Notes: a model not told the origin generated them from the sequence alone. A stretch of DNA of 64,000 nucleotides from Dermanyssus gallinae (GCA_003439945.1 QVRM01003914.1:1-64000); one strand, 5' to 3'. Numbered from the stretch's first letter, positions 23,220 through 34,586 are shown. Numbers and translations are program-made.

Positions 23220-23776
23220 TGTTACAGAACTAATGCAGAACGAGAACAAATATATATCAAGAATAATAGAATACTCAGTTTAGTATTTATTTCTCGATAC
23301 TGGTCTTGCTCGCGTTGGTGGAGCTCACATTCGTTCTCACACACAGACGGCGGGGTCTGTTTACATAACGATATACATATACATTTATATATATAATATA
23401 TTACACACTGTTACTAATGCGCGGCCGTACTGAATACACTGATTCACACCTAGCCTAACCTACGCGCACACATCTATAACAGGGCACAGCAACGGGCCGG
23501 CTCTGACTCACCCGGGGATGGCGCCCCTGACGCGCAGCGGCTGCGGACGAAGCAAGAGACGAAAGTCTCGAGTCACGAGGCACGAGTCAAGAGGGTTTCC
23601 AACATGGCCGCAGCCGCTTAAATATCTTCAGTGCCCCTGGCGGCCGTCTGTGCTACTACAACGTCGTCCGCTACGGCGTGCACTATACGCTTCCTGTTCG
23701 TCTGCTTAATTGTGTAGTATGCTCTATCTGTCTTTCGTCTGTTCAATTGTGTGGCGCGCTCTGTCCGTCTGTGACA
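23220..23776 (-). repeat. 3' LTR of a BEL/Pao retrotransposon
   Basis: On the - strand the LTR runs from TGTCACAGACGG (at 23776) to TCTGTAACA (at 23220), 557 bp with TG..CA ends. It is directly preceded by a polypurine tract reading AAAGGGGGGAGGA, the plus-strand primer site. It lies just downstream of the integrase C-terminal domain, as expected for a 3' LTR. No 5' LTR is present in the window. Confidence 0.8.
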
Positions 23777-23789
23777 TCCTCCCCCCTTT
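23777..23789 (-). other. Polypurine tract of the BEL/Pao element
   Basis: 13 purines (AAAGGGGGGAGGA on the - strand) immediately upstream of the LTR start, the expected primer site for plus-strand DNA synthesis. Confidence 0.75.
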
Positions 23790-23885
23790 GAGGGAACAAG
23801 TCACCTCAAAAGATTCTGGCAGGGGGTTCAACAACCATCAATAATCATACTCTATTTGTGGCTCTATGTTATATCACATGCTGGC

Positions 23886-25730
23886 TCACAGCAACCTCGC
23901 GAGCCGTCCCGCTGGTCGATTGACGAACCTTCCCTTGCCGAGATGAACACGATACGCGCGCGGCACTCCATCTCTCCCTTGCAGGGCCTCTTCGATGAGT
24001 CCGAGTTGCCAAAATGCCCGCGGCAGCGCTTCGTCTTCCACCAAGACGACGTCGCCCTTCTTCAGTACATCGTTCCGCGTCCCCCTTCGGCGTAGAGCTG
24101 TTCGCAACACGAGCATGTATTCACTCCGCCACTGCTTCCAGAACAAATTCAGCAAGTTTTCTTGTCGCTTCCAAATCTTCGCGAGTTCACCTGGTTATTG
24201 CCCAGCGACGTCAGTTTGTCGGCTGGCAATACCATCGGTACCTTCGCTGATTAATTATTGCGGCAACTTCATACATTATTGTTATAAGATGTATGAGCTT
24301 CAGCTTGCTCTTCTTAAGTGTCTTTCGCATGCGGCTTTTCACCACTCCCACCATTCGTTCGAAAAAGCCTCCTGAGACGTTAAAGTCCCAAGAGACTCCC
24401 CCGTGGCCCAGGTAGTTCTGAACAGCTTCGTCGCAAAACGCCGTGGTGAGGGCTACTAGTCACCTGCTTGCTCTCTGGAACGTTAATGCGTTGTCTGAGA
24501 TAAATTTGTCGGGCAGCCCGCGTTGCGCCGTAAATCTCTTAATGGCCGCCAGACACGCTTCTGCCGTGAGATCTTCCACCACCTCCAGGTGAATTGCTCT
24601 TACTACTGCGCAGGTGAAGATGGCCACCCAAATCTTCTTCTCCTCGCCCCGGTCTCCTCGTACCACAAGCGGACCAAAAGAATCGATACCGGTTGTCTTA
24701 AATGGGTGAAACGAACTCTCGATTCTCGAAGCTGGCAGCGGCGCTTCTTCCACCGTAGCAATTCTCGCTCGCTCCCTTGCGCATGCGGTACAGTTGTAGA
24801 TTGTTGTCTTTACTAGTTGTCTCATTCTGATAATCCAATAGTTTTCTCTTGGTTCGTTCATCGTTGCTTCAACTTTCATGTGGCGGACGCTGCTCTCGTG
24901 AACATGTGCGATAATCAACCGCGTGAGCGGGTCGTCCTGGAGCAGAATCGGGTGGCGGGTCTCGAATGGCTCTTCTGCCAACTGCAGCCGACCGCCGACC
25001 CGCAGCAAACCCTTCTCATCAATGAACGGCTTGAACTCTGCCATCTTCGGATCGTCGGGTATTTCGCTATTGGCGAGGCTCGCTATAGTCTCTCCCAAGC
25101 AGTGTTGCTGAGCTTGACGAATGAGACGCAGCTTGGAATCGGCGAGCTCTCGCGTTGCTGGCGGGCCTGTTGCAGATTTGTCACCCTTGAAGCGTCGTTC
25201 TGCTATTGCAAGTGTCGCAGACACCCTGACAAAACGCTGCAAACTTGAAAATTTGGCCGGAGATGATTGGAGACTGGTCCACTGCTAGCAAGGCTCGAAC
25301 TTCAGGGAGCTCCTCATACACTGCAGGACTTGGTTTAAATACGGGATATTGCGCAGTTGGACCAATCAGGAAGCCCGGACCCTGTAACCATAAGGCGCTC
25401 GCCTTGAGCTTATTAATGCTAATACCGCGCGAGGGCAGGTCAGCTTGGTTCTGCTCTCCTGGGCAATGATGCCACTGCCGCGCCTCCGTATTTCCAGTAT
25501 CTCCAATAATCGATTCCTTACAAATACCCCCCCACATATGTGGTGCGCCCGAGTATATCCAATAAATATTCTACCTGCGCGTCCGACCAATAAAACATTT
25601 TGGCGTCGCCAAGCTCTAATTGCTCTCGTACCTTTCTTGCAAGTCTGACCGCCAACACGGCAGCCATCAGCTCCTTCTTCGGTATTGTTAACCCTTCAAT
25701 TTGCTGCAACCGGACTAGTTTGGCCTAGTC
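23886..25730 (-). pseudogene. BEL/Pao pol fragment (RNase H - integrase - DUF5641)
   Basis: RNase H part: GLTIPKKELMAAVLAVRLAR (about 25690-25620) and WHHCPGEQNQADLPSRG (about 25470-25420). Integrase zinc-binding domain in 24460-25242: H..H and C..C pairs in HVHESSVRH and NCTACARER. Integrase core: TGIDSFGPL (first Asp), FISDNALTF (second Asp), and in another frame SGGFFERMV (the Glu). C-terminal DUF5641: LNLFWKQWRSEYML and LKKGDVVLVEDEALPR (23886-24155). The pieces lie in different frames with stops between 24155 and 24460, so it is a decayed polyprotein. Confidence 0.88.
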
Positions 25731-25739
25731 GGGAGGGCA

Positions 25740-26060
25740 CCTGTCGGGCTCAAGTCTTAAGCCTTCGAGTCCGCGCCCGGATACTTCCGTCCTTCAGTCA
25801 GCTAATGTGCAAGTATTACCCGCACCGTCCACATGGAGTCGTTTTGCGACATTTAAATTTTCGGCGCGCTTCCGCTCTCAAATTTTCGCGCACGTGGCGC
25901 CGTTTAAGTTACTGTACGCGGCGGTGTTTCAGATTGTACGTGGCGGCGATTCAAGTCTGCACTCTTAATCACGAAGCACTCAGAAAACACGTCCGTACGT
26001 TAAGGCGGTAGGGTCGAGACTCCCAAGATATCCAATCGTCTACCGTGCTACTGGTGGAAT
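25740..26060. other. Unassigned spacer between two retroelements
   Basis: No coding similarity recognised. Repeated short GC-rich phrases such as CGTGGCGCCGTTTAAG and GTGGCGGCGATTCAAG suggest decayed repeat DNA. Confidence 0.4.
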
Positions 26061-26069
26061 AGTCAGGTT

Positions 26070-27130
26070 GCCAAAAAGTGAAAAGTCTGCCACCGCCTAC
26101 GACGAGTATGTACGCGCCCCAGAGCAGGGCACCGACCAGAACTCTCCTATTTTTGGGAATCATCCCCCGGGAGTTTATTCCATCGCCTACGCAGACGATC
26201 TGGCACTGATCGTGACCGCCCGTGACGAGGCTTTAATCGAAGGAACAGCCAACGGAGCCTTGGCGGATATCCGCCATGCCTCGAATTCGCTTCACAAAAA
26301 AGGAAGCAATAATTCTAAATGGTCTGAAGTGTCCTCCACGGAATCTAAATTTACACCTGGAAGATCATCCAGTGACACCCACGCCCATAGTCAAGTACCT
26401 GGGCGTGATCCTGGACAGGGCTCTCACAGGAACGCCTCATGTGCGCTATGCAGCAACAAAGCAACCAAAGACTCAGCAGAGCTACGAAAAATCCACCGAC
26501 CAGTGAAGCAACCTATTCTCGGCGCCGCCTCTTAGCATCAGCAATAGACGACATTATGTTATACGCCGCACCCTTATGGGAGCGCACGACTACCAAAGCT
26601 ACAACACGTCGCCTCCTCAACAAAACCCAAATACCTATGGCGCTTAACAAAGCACGAGTAAGTAGCACAGCTTCCACAATAACCGTACAGGTCCTTTCCA
26701 GACAAATCCCCTGGGACCTATAAGTTAAAGAACTGGCATCAAGAAACCCTCTAATTAACGGCCTAACGAAGAGAACACTAATCAGCATAACCGACACCTT
26801 AAGCAAATAGAACCAGCAATGGGAAACAGACCAGCCTGGTCATCCTGGATATTGGACAAGATCAATACTTCCTGATCTCAAAAAAATGGTACAGCCTCAA
26901 ACACGGCTCGCTTACCTACCCACTCGCGCAACTGCTAACAGGTCATAGTGGTTGTTTTCAGCAATACCTACACCGCATTGATAAAATTATATATGCCTAA
27001 AAGAGCACTGCTTTGAAATAGAAGACTGTGTATGAAAATATTGTAACACGTGTAATATTGACCGATACCACATACTGCAATGCAAGGAAATAGATGCTAG
27101 TTCGATGCATGCAGCAGTGAAAAATGTTAT
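26070..27130 (+). pseudogene. R1-like LINE, ORF2 3' part, decayed
   Basis: Pieces in different frames line up with R1-clade ORF2. The reverse-transcriptase active site is GVYSIAYADDLALIVTARDE (about 26170-26230). Then VKYLGVILDRALTGTPHVR (about 26390-26440), then ASAIDDIMLYAAPLWERTT with TVQVLSRQIPWDL (about 26530-26720). Last come LTYPLAQLLTGHSGCFQQYL and HRIDKI, and a possible C-rich end near 27000-27080. Several frameshifts and stops. Only the 3' third of the element is present. Confidence 0.8.
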
Positions 27131-27204
27131 TAACCGATATGAATTTTAGGTAATATCTACCATTTTCTACACTACCGTGGCTTTAACAACGACGCCCGGT
27201 GTGC

Positions 27205-27206
<2 letters not shown>

Positions 27207-27237
<31 letters not shown>
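27207..27237. repeat. (TA)n microsatellite between two convergent LINE copies
   Basis: About 31 bp of (TA)n between the 3' ends of the + and - R1-like LINE fragments. Confidence 0.95.
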
Positions 27238-27239
<2 letters not shown>

Positions 27240-27327
27240 AGGTTTGGTAGAACTCGGCAGGAAAATATTTTTTCCCAATGGGGAAGGACATGGGAGCACA
27301 CAATGTGCAATGGCGACCCAACTAGTC

Positions 27328-27374
27328 CTCCTATACAGAAACTAAGCACCTCCTACACAGAAACTAAGGCTGCC
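27328..27374. repeat. Short tandem duplication
   Basis: Two near-identical copies of about 20 bp (CCTCCTAYACAGAAACTAAG), next to the 3' end of the - strand LINE fragment. Confidence 0.8.
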
Positions 27375-27661
27375 TGCAGATCCCACGGGGTTGTTCCGGC
27401 ACGTACGAGACCTGCCGCCGCGCGTTTACCATCCTGTACGCTACAATTACCCTAAGGGCTCCGATCCTCTGGGTCCGACGTAGGCGAGTAACGTTTGCGG
27501 CGAATTTTAGTGTGTCGGTGGGCCAGACCGGAGCTCCGTACAGGGCGACTGACTCGGCCGCGGGCATAATGATTCGTTTCCTCAGCTGTCGTGGCCCATA
27601 AGTATTGGGCAAGAGACGTATCATTAGCTGCCTTCGTTGCCTTCTTCATCACTTCTTCATC
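27350..27661 (-). pseudogene. R1-like LINE, 3' half (split by the CR1-like insertion)
   Basis: On the - strand: EEVMKKATKAAN, then in a shifted frame MIRLLPNTYGPRQLRKRII, AESVALYGAPVW, then IGALRVIVAYRMV and, after another shift, AGTTPWDLQA. This order matches the post-RT part of R1 ORF2 ('LMRLLPNTRGP..RRR.LL..V..S.LLYGAPVW...ALRV..AYRT...IPWDL'). Its upstream half lies at 32845-32960. Confidence 0.78.
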
Positions 27662-28083
27662 ACAGTCTGCTACCGGCTTCCGTCGGTAGTGCATCGCGTG
27701 TTGTGGTCTCCGTCTGAGATTGGTGATTTTGTGTGACTTGTGTCGTGTTGAGCATGGGGCGAGTCTTCTGTCGTGCCTGTCCAAATCGGGCCCAATGCTG
27801 AGGCTCGGTGAATTGTGTACGCCACTTTTTTCACGGTTTTTATCGTTGGCATTGACTCTGTACTGAGTGTTGCTTTGGCAAACCAGGTGTATTTAGTGCT
27901 GTTCTGGCTAGGGGTGGCCGCTTTGCTGCACTGTCAAACAGTAACTCTGCGCTCTCCGACGGATCTAGTCCTCACTTGTCACCATTAGTCAGCTACTTGC
28001 ATACAATCGTTTGTGTCACTGGCCGCATCTAGTGGCTGACAAATTCAGTTGTCAGCAGGAAATCATATTCTTCCACATAAGCA

Positions 28084-29414
28084 ATGGTTAACGGGAAGAT
28101 GGTGGCTGAGAACAGGGAAATGATACAGATTCGGTGAACGATGACTGGAAGGTGGTGGTCTCCAAGGACACTACCAAACGTCTACAAAAGCTGAAAGACC
28201 AAATCGGCGCTATCCGGTCGAAGTCATTCAGTCAACCTAAAGGCCTCTTTCGTGTAGTTATTGCGCGAAGAGGTGTGAAATCTGTTGACGGGGTGAGTGT
28301 TTCTACAAGCGAGCCGTTCATTGATAGGCTACTTCTGTCGTGTAGTGAGGTGCACAGACTCTACCCAAACGCAAAACCAGAGTCGAAAGATGGCATCATT
28401 TATGTCTGGTTCAACAACATTGATGAAGCACACGCGGCAACACAGATAACGACGCTCCTCGACATCCCGGTGGTGGCTAAATGCGGCGATTTGAATGCAT
28501 ACCGCGCCAGAATAGACGGAGTTGATAGAGGATTTACTGACGAAGATATTCTGTCTGCCCTTAAGGATGTTGGTGTCGTCTCAGCGAAACGGGAGAGCAT
28601 TATTAGGAGATCAGGATCCACTGTCACGTCAATCCCTACTGACAGGGTCATGCTTCAGTTTAATAGGGTTCCACCGACTGACGTGTTCCTTGCTTTCAGG
28701 TCTCATAAAGTCACTATGCACGCTGGAACGCCAGTCTCATGTTACAAGTGCTTGAGGCTAGGACACATTGCAAAATACTGCCGAAACGAAGTAACATGCA
28801 AAAGATGTGGACAAGTTGGTCACCTGGCTCAAAACTGCAAGCACCAGGCAAAATGTGTAAACTGTAGAGGCCCCCATGTGTCGTCTTCTCTGTCCTGCCC
28901 TATCCGACTATCCGAAATAGAGAAACGCAAAGCTTTGATGGAGTGTCGCTTGTTGCAACAGGTCGGATCAGAACATCCTGAGGCAACACAAATCAAAGTA
29001 GTTGACTCGCCGCAGTCGGCTATCGCACCCGATTCCTCATCCGCTCCGAATTTTGCGCCTGGATCATCCACGTCTGCGCCACCCACCTATGCTGCCGTAG
29101 TGAGGTCACTGATCGTGGAGAGCTCGACTGGCCCTGACGTTCGCGTAAATCTACCGGGATCAACATCCTTCCCCAAGAAGCAGATTCCCACCGTGAAGAA
29201 GTTTGCTGCGAATACTCTTCGCAAGTCTCTCTCATTGAAGTCATCGCGCACCTCTGCTACTCACAAATCGAAGGGACGTGACTCCGGCATAATCAAATCT
29301 TTGAAGCACATTACCAAGGTTTTAAAAGTTGTATCCCCAAAGGCGGCAACGCGTCTAAAAAAATTTATTGATGTTCTCACCCCGTTGTTGTCAACCCTAT
29401 CGATGCTAACCTAG
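28084..29414 (+). pseudogene. CR1-like ORF1 (gag-like, CCHC zinc knuckles)
   Basis: The long open frame (28134-29414, about 426 residues) has no ATG at its start. An upstream ATG at 28084 (MVNGKMVAENREMIQIR) lies in another frame, so a one-base shift near 28133 probably separates start and body. Centre: three zinc knuckles, CYKCLRLGHIAKYC, CKRCGQVGHLAQNC and CVNCRGPHVSSSLSC (about 28740-28905). The tail is Ser/Pro- and Lys/Arg-rich. Such ORF1 proteins bind element RNA. TAG stop at 29412-29414, 58 bp before ORF2. Confidence 0.85.
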
Positions 29415-29472
29415 CATCTTTATTACTGAGTTCTTATTATCTTGGTGTTTGTACATTCATATATTCCTGTAA

Positions 29473-32440
29473 ATGCATTGTGTAAACCATAATAGCCAAA
29501 ACAGCACGCCTAATATTAAGGCATGCCAACTTTCGAACAACGTTAGACTAAATCACACTGGCTTGGCGCTAATCCACTTAAATGCCGGCACTGAAGGGCT
29601 AAAAAAATCAGGTCAACTGGAGTTGTTAAGCCATTTTTTAGATGAAGAAGGGGCCATGTTTGATGCGGCAGTCGTTAGTGAAACTTGGCTAAAGCATTGT
29701 GATCAGGCATCTCATTCCATAGATGGTTTCGAACTAGTCACGTCAAGCAGAGGGCAGGGAAGACTAGGCGGCGGTGTCGGCATCTACGTGCGTTCCACCT
29801 GCAGTATCTTATCTTCTCGCTCAGTTTCTAGTCATGATGGTAATGTCCAGGTGGTACGCGTACATTTAAAAAAACGGGCAGGCCTTGAATGTTTTATTGT
29901 AGGGTTTTATTCCAATCATGTTTCGTGCAAAGACACCCTACTAAATACACTAGACGAGCTGTTACCGAATTGTACCTCCACCCCTGTCATTGTTATGGGC
30001 GACGCAAATATTAATCTACTTTTGGTTCCGCAACCTAGCGATTATTCATCATTTTTTTCCGTTAGAGACTTCACCCTTGTAGTGGATCGCATAACGAGAC
30101 CCGCGTCGGGTACATGTATAGACCACATAGTTGTTTCAAATTGCTCGAAGTTTACTACCATCCAGCCTACGGTTCTTGAAACTTTGCTCTTTTCTAGTCA
30201 TCACCCGGTTTTCCTAAGTCTTTCCGACAACTCCGCGACTACTAAAAGTCGGCTCTAAACCCACGTAGACGTCATACAAAGGCTAACATTGACACTTTCC
30301 TACGCCGCTTACAAGATGTCTCGTGGTTAACGGTGTATGGTGCAGTCACTGTAAATTCTGCATTTGACGCTTTTAGTACCATCCTACTTCTTACATACGA
30401 AAAATCATTTGACCTTGTAGACCTTCCTGATTCTGAAAGTTTGGGTAAGGAGTGTCAGTTCTCCTTCTCTCCAGGTTTACGGCGGCTGCGTCGCAAAGTT
30501 AATAAGTTGTACCGCAGACATCGTAAGATAAATTCGGTAGACACGAAGACCGCCTATTTAAACAGCCGTCGCCGCTACCTCAATGCTATCCGCGCTGCGA
30601 GGACATAATTCTATCGGAATCGTTTTGAATTCTTGCGTGACGATTCCGCTAAACTCTGGAAATTCATCAACGGCCTCTGTGGCAGGCGACGTGACGCAGT
30701 GGACCTACCGTCCGCGTTAATAGTTGGCGATGATAAAACTTTGGAAGATCCAGTAGAAATAGCAGATGAGCTAAACCGTCACTTTGCCACGTTAGGTAAT
30801 AATACGGTCGCTCACCTCAAGAAAAACAGGAATCTGCAAACCTTACTTGATGAGGTCTGGAAAGGAAACAATAATGTATTTTCACTCTCTCCCGTCTCTA
30901 TTTCCGACGTTCTTGGTGTTCTCTCCAGTCTCAAGGCAAACTGGAGCCGAGGTGTCACGGGTGTGCCTGCCAAATTGTTAAAGCTATCAGCTTTTTCGAT
31001 TGCAGGGCCTCTGACTTCTATTATAAATCGCTCGTTTGAGACCGGAAACTTCCCAGCACGGTTGAAGGATACGGCGATATTTCCTCTATTCAAGAAAAAG
31101 GGTGAACGAAATCGCGCAGCAAATTACAGACCGATATCTGTTGTTGATTATATCTCAAAGGTCATTGAGAAGTTGGTGTAGTTCAGGCTAAATTGACACT
31201 TAGGGTCGATTAATTTCCTATCACCCAACCAGTTCGGCTTTCGCAGGGGTAGGTCGACTGACCTAGCGCTGGCCCACTTATGGCAGCGGGTGTCTGATTC
31301 GGTGGAGACAACTAAGTTTTGTCTTGCGGTCTTTCTTGACGTGTCGGCTGCTTTTAATTGTCTTGATCATTTTTACTGTTCCAGATGCTCGCTCAGCTCG
31401 GCTGCTCCGTGCCGGCTGTTGCTTGGTTTAGGTCATATCTCTCAGGACGGAGGCAAGTGGTTCGAGCTGGGCAAATAGAGTCCTCGTGGAAACAGGTTGA
31501 TATAGGTACCCCTCAAGGTTCGGTTCTCGGGCCTTTTATGTTTCTTATCCTTCTGAATTTTATCCTATTAAGAATTCAGGGGCTAAATCATAATTCTACT
31601 ATAGGTTTTGCTGATGACACGACGCTAATCTACGGAGTTAATAATCGTAATTTTGAGGCAGATTTGCACCAGTCTCTTCAAAGTGTTGACAATACAATTA
31701 GCATTTTTAATACTTTTGGTATAGTTGTCAATGCCGATAAAACACATTTTGTAGTTTTTCGCTCATCACCGAGGCATCAGGCATTGCCTAACAACCAACT
31801 ACTCGAGCTACGAAACATTAAGCTCTCGCAGACAGCCAAGTGCCTGGGGCTCGTTCTCCAGGAAAATCTGAAGTGGCATCCCCACATAGAATATATTGCA
31901 CCCAAGTGCTATGCTGTTATATCGGCGCTGCGCAGAATGAAATTGATTGGGGTCCCCACAGAGGGCTTGCTTTTGGCCGTGTTCTTGCCGGTACTATGCT
32001 ATGGTATCCTTCTCTGGGGTGATGGATATGACGGAATTCTCCGGAGAGTCAGAGTAATTCAGAATGATGCACTTAGAGCAATTTTTTCTAGGAGACGGAG
32101 AGATTCGGTCCATGATTTATTTACTCTATATAGCCTACTCAAGGTGGAAAACATTTGCACGCTGCGGGCTTCTATGCTAGCATATCAAATTTCGCGAGGT
32201 ATTGTACCAGCGGAGATTGCGTTTCCACTAATTCCTACCTCAAATCGGACATCAGCTAGGCGTGCAACAACTTTTGCAGTGCCCTCAGTGTCCTTGAAGA
32301 CTAGTCAACACCCACTTGCATGCCGCCTGCCCGAAACATGGACTAGAATTCCTAAAAATATTAGATGCCTCACATCGAAGCACCTCTTTGCTTGCGAAGT
32401 AAAAAAATGGCTTTTAATTTCACAGTCTGAATCGGGCTGA
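29473..32440 (+). pseudogene. CR1-like ORF2 (endonuclease and reverse transcriptase)
   Basis: Starts at ATG 29473. Endonuclease (29560-30230): LIHLNAG, VSETWLKH, GGGVGIYV, VIVMGDANINLL, TRPASGTCIDHIVVSN; the normal 'SDHxPV' reads SSHHPV, so the catalytic Asp is lost. Frame change near 30250, stop (TAA) at 30606, stops near 31180 and 31194, another frame change near 31380. Reverse transcriptase: YRPISVVDYISKVIEKLV, FGFRRGRSTDLAL, AVFLDVSAAF, then 31385-32440: FRSYLSGRRQVV, GTPQGSVLGP, active site GFADDTTLIY, KCLGLVLQENLKWHPHI. The TR.ID-type endonuclease motif and FADDT favour the CR1/L2 group. The clade needs a tree. Confidence 0.88.
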
Positions 32441-32844
32441 TGATCTAGTTATATCCTAAATCGGGGTTATTAGTGCTTTTTATAAGGGATCATCTTCCCA
32501 AATTAAATTTGTTTTTAATTTTTCAGTGTGTTTTTACCTGATGTCGTGGTGTATTATATAGATGCTGTATGAGTGTGTCAATTCACTTGCGCGTATATGT
32601 AAGCGCGTGTTGCCTCACCTAATGCTGTACATTGTAACAAACGCAGTATAGACATCCTGGTGATGATGCTTATTGTGACTATGTATTGTGTAATTGTGCT
32701 TATTCAAAGCATTCTTTGAAATATTGTTGAGTGTGACTTTTGTCTCGGTGATTGATTTATTTTGTTACCATTTTTATTTACCGAGAACTTAAGCATTGCA
32801 AAATGCAGTTCCGTTGAATAAACCACGTTTGAAACTTGAACTTG
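32441..32844 (+). other. 3' UTR and tail of the CR1-like LINE
   Basis: A/T-rich sequence ending in AATAAACC and the short repeat GAAACTTGAACTTG, typical of CR1/L2 tails that end in short repeats and not poly(A). Confidence 0.65.
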
Positions 32845-32960
32845 CCGCACGTGTTCACTACCACGAAGATTCCTGTCAAGGATAACCCTGAGGTACCTTA
32901 CGCTGTTGACGAGTTTCGATCTCCTGGCTTTCAAGACGGACCGAAACGGCACGACATCTT
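32845..32960 (-). pseudogene. R1-like LINE, upstream half of the split copy
   Basis: The - strand reads KLVNSVRYLRVILDRNLRGS then EHVR, the 'VKYLGVILDRNL....HVR' block after the R1 RT domain. The frame stops making sense exactly at 32845, where the CR1-like tail begins, and the next expected residues (EVMKKATKAAN) appear at 27661 on the same strand. Confidence 0.72.
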
Positions 32961-33387
32961 CTCCGATTCAGCAGAAGAGATTTTGTAAGCTAGACGTCGA
33001 TAAGCTGAGGCAAGAACCACTGCTCAACTCTTTGCTGACAGAGATGGCTTGCAATGCCAATAAACATTTCAATTCGCTAGCATTTGTTTAACAATCATAG
33101 ATTATTACGTTAAGTGACATGTAAAAGGAGAGAACCATATCATAGTACAACAAAGCGGCGCGTTCATAAGGTTTGTATACGTCTTTATGTTTTCCTTTAT
33201 GTACGCCTCTATTTATACTGAAGGTGTCCTTAAAGCAGTGCGACATTTGGTAGTATTCGGTATTCCTAGTAAGTTCAGTTATCTTTTTATTTTTGTAAAT
33301 GTCGTTTTGCCGTTTTAGCTTTCATCGAAAATAAGTATATTGCCTTTAATATATTTGTTTCTTATTCGAATCCACAACGACGGCATT

Positions 33388-33436
33388 TGATATAAGTGAT
33401 ATGATATGATATAAGTGATATGATATGATATAAGTC
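33388..33436. repeat. Tandem repeat, 20-bp unit
   Basis: About 2.5 copies of ATATAAGTGATATGATATG. Confidence 0.85.
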
Positions 33437-33962
33437 GTTAGCGCGCATTTGTAAGTTGCCACATACATCCTACATCCTACATGACAGATTCACTCCTAGC
33501 GGTCCACGCAAACTGCATGTTACGGTTTACACACAGGCACAAAAAAACAAGCTTGTCGGTTGTAGGATTTGCGTTTATTAAACACGATAATTTGTTTGCA
33601 TATGGCTGCAAATTGTCTGTTAGAACATTAGTACTTATTAGAATAACCTTCCCAGTTTTGGGTACGCGAAATTATATTAACGATATGGCGTATGTTCCGC
33701 GCCGCAGAGCTAGGCGGAGACGTGTGCTACAATTAGTATGTACAAACGTGTGTTAAGACATATGAACAACGGCGGGCCAAGTCGTCCAGCTTCAGAATAA
33801 ATAGTAACGTATATTTCATGGCTAGTACTTTAAATCGACTAGTGTTCTTACTACAAGTTGCATCGATATTATCATACTAACCACATATCTTGTAGTATCA
33901 GTTGCTCGACACTCTAGCTAACAATCGCCATCAGGGACAAGATGTCCTTCATTTCTCCCTAC

Positions 33963-34038
33963 ATATATATACATACAAACGACAAATCATGCTCCATATA
34001 TATATATATATGGATTTGTCGTTTGTATGTATATATAT
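33963..34038. repeat. Perfect inverted duplication with (TA)n centre
   Basis: 25-nt arms (33963-33987 and 34014-34038; the right arm begins ATTTGTCGTTTGTATG) are exact reverse complements. The centre holds CCATAT..ATATGG, itself a palindrome. A further (TA)n follows to about 34094. Confidence 0.93.
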
Positions 34039-34040
34039 TT

Positions 34041-34046
34041 AGGAAG

Positions 34047-34094
<48 letters not shown>
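34041..34094. repeat. (TA)n microsatellite
   Basis: About 45 bp of (TA)n. Another of about 35 bp lies at 34550-34584. Confidence 0.95.
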
Positions 34095-34097
<3 letters not shown>

Positions 34098-34547
34098 GGC
34101 ACAGCGCAAATTTGTAGGATGACAACTGAAGTGTACAAGACGATTCTTAAATGAATACTTTCTTTTACCACTCTGCTGGTTAAAACAATTTTGCGAGTAT
34201 ATATTCAGTAATTGTCTAGGGATAAAATAAATGCTTTTTGTGCTTTTTGCCTATCTACCTAAAATAAGTTAGAGTAAACTCGCTTGTAACCTACTCGAAT
34301 CTCGACACATTTGGCCATTCTAGCGTATTATTGCTATAGTAACAGTTCATAGGCGGCAGCACACATAACCAATGTTGCGTGGCGCCATTAGGCTGAAGTG
34401 TCGTTGTGTTGCTTCAAGGTAGGCAAGCTTCAATTAATAAACTAATATCGCATCAGCCTTGCTGCCACCTTTCGGGTGTCTTTGCAAAATTCTCTTTGAA
34501 ATGGAGAAATGTTTTTTTTTTTAAATGAAATTACACTATGTACAACA

Positions 34548-34586
<39 letters not shown>

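Larger units (their letters stand above)
23220..25730 (-). mobile_element. BEL/Pao LTR retrotransposon, 5'-truncated
   Basis: The - strand carries, in order, the end of RNase H, an integrase zinc-binding domain, the integrase core, a DUF5641-type C-terminal domain, a polypurine tract and a 3' LTR. Gag, protease, reverse transcriptase and the 5' LTR are missing: recognisable pol sequence begins near 25730. Frameshifts and stops, mainly in 24150-24460, make the copy non-functional. The minisatellite ends 16 bp from the LTR edge. Confidence 0.88.
27662..32844 (+). mobile_element. CR1/L2-like non-LTR retrotransposon, near full length, inactive
   Basis: About 5.2 kb. 5' UTR (27662 to about 28083), ORF1 with zinc knuckles, ORF2 with apurinic-type endonuclease and reverse transcriptase, 3' UTR of about 400 bp, and an end reading AATAAACC...GAAACTTGAACTTG. 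The boundaries come from the reading frame of the interrupted R1-like element, which resumes at 27661 and 32845. No target-site duplication is visible. ORF2 carries frameshifts and stops. Confidence 0.85.
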
